From Adiantum capillus-veneris (lineage: Eukaryota; Streptophyta; Polypodiopsida; Polypodiales; Pteridaceae), in assembly GCA_014529385.2 (NCBI GenBank), contig CM043945.1, positions 92,296,112 through 92,360,111 of the forward strand: DNA of 64,000 bases, given 5' to 3'. The position numbers were made by a program, and so were the translations under genes. The notes under the pieces are model-generated. The model saw only the letters and a program-made list of their open reading frames with translations, did not search any database and was not told the DNA's origin. Positions 62,950-64,000 of the stretch are shown piece by piece; within the stretch, counting starts at the first letter, position 1, and each line of letters opens with the position of its first letter.

Positions 62950-63300
62950 GATTAGGGAAGACCTATAGACTTTGAAAGTAAAAAGTTGGATAGAGCTCAA
63001 CAGAATTATTATGTCTATGAGAGGGAGCTATGTGCCATAGTTCATGCTTTACGAAAGTGGCAACACTATTTATATGGTATCGAATTTGAAGTAGTTTTTT
63101 ACCATGAGAGTATAAAATGGTTTACTAATCAAACGGACTTGAAGGGTCGTAAAGCTAGGTGGGCCGAGATCCTCCAAGACTATGATTGTAAGCTATGATA
63201 TCGCAAAGGGCGATATAATGTAGTAGCGGATGCACTAAGCCGGATGCTCAGATTAATTCACTTGCTTTCACAAAAATAAAGAGTGAATTTTTGGAGTCAT
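62950..63300 (+). pseudogene. Second RNase H fragment, Gypsy-C family
   Basis: GRPIDFESKKLDRAQQNYYV, YERELCAIVHALRKWQHYLY, VVFYHESIKWFTNQTDLKGR and YNVVADALSR align with Gypsy-C RNase H (33225-33520). It starts in the middle of the domain, so it was joined to the family F element by recombination or insertion. It breaks up near 63300 in front of the AC repeat. Confidence 0.8.
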
Positions 63301-63382
63301 TACGTGGCAAGTGTGCACCCCTACTCCACCTCCCACACCCTCTACCTCTCTCTCCCTTGTCCATCTCTCCCCTCCTTCTTCC

Positions 63383-64000
<618 letters not shown>

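Overview
The window looks like nuclear DNA of a land plant with a large, transposon-rich genome. The supporting signs are LTR retrotransposons primed by initiator tRNA-Met or tRNA-Asp, chromodomain integrases, a Tat-type second RNase H, a plant-type Helitron, and almost no space without transposon sequence. I cannot name the species and I see no convincing host gene. Names such as Gypsy-C or Copia-A are working labels made for this report.

Layout. 1-2600 (-): decayed Helitron, open at the left edge. 2601-3702 (-): LTR piece of family F. 3990-6250 (-): Gypsy-E remnant. 7472-8385 (+): probable isolated LTR (family I). 8673-14820 (-): decayed Tat-like Gypsy-G carrying two ~670-bp inverted-repeat DNA elements with 8-bp target duplications. 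15216-35256 (+): Gypsy-C (duplication GCATT), whose 5' LTR is split just after its TATA box by the 14,085-bp Element D at 15345-29429 (duplication GGGAG). 36670-37170 (-): gag remnant of element H. 37294-48433 (+): Copia-B (duplication TTCAC), whose gag is split by Copia-A at 38644-44229 (duplication CCAAT). 49050-63300 (+): family F as internal end, LTR, new internal region, with two ~3.4-kb inserts and a chimeric RNase H end. 63496-64000: another Copia-A LTR, cut by the right edge.

The insertion order can be read from the nesting and agrees with LTR divergence counted by eye: Gypsy-C (about 8 of 172 sites differ), then Element D (about 17 of ~915), Copia-B (2 of 192) and Copia-A (few substitutions plus repeat-length changes). 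Only Copia-A keeps one uninterrupted gag-pol frame (1297 codons); it could be autonomous.

The most unusual object is Element D. It has matched ~1-kb LTRs, a tRNA-Asp primer site and a 1438-codon Gag-protease frame ending in one in-frame TGA. The reverse transcriptase stops soon after its YMDD box, with no RNase H or integrase, and a ~1088-codon coiled-coil frame of unknown function (ORF3) sits before the 3' LTR. A 24-bp palindrome centred on ACGCGT occurs nine times: four before gag and five between pol and ORF3, spaced about 284 or 125-135 bp apart. It looks like a recently moved element that needs its integrase from elsewhere.
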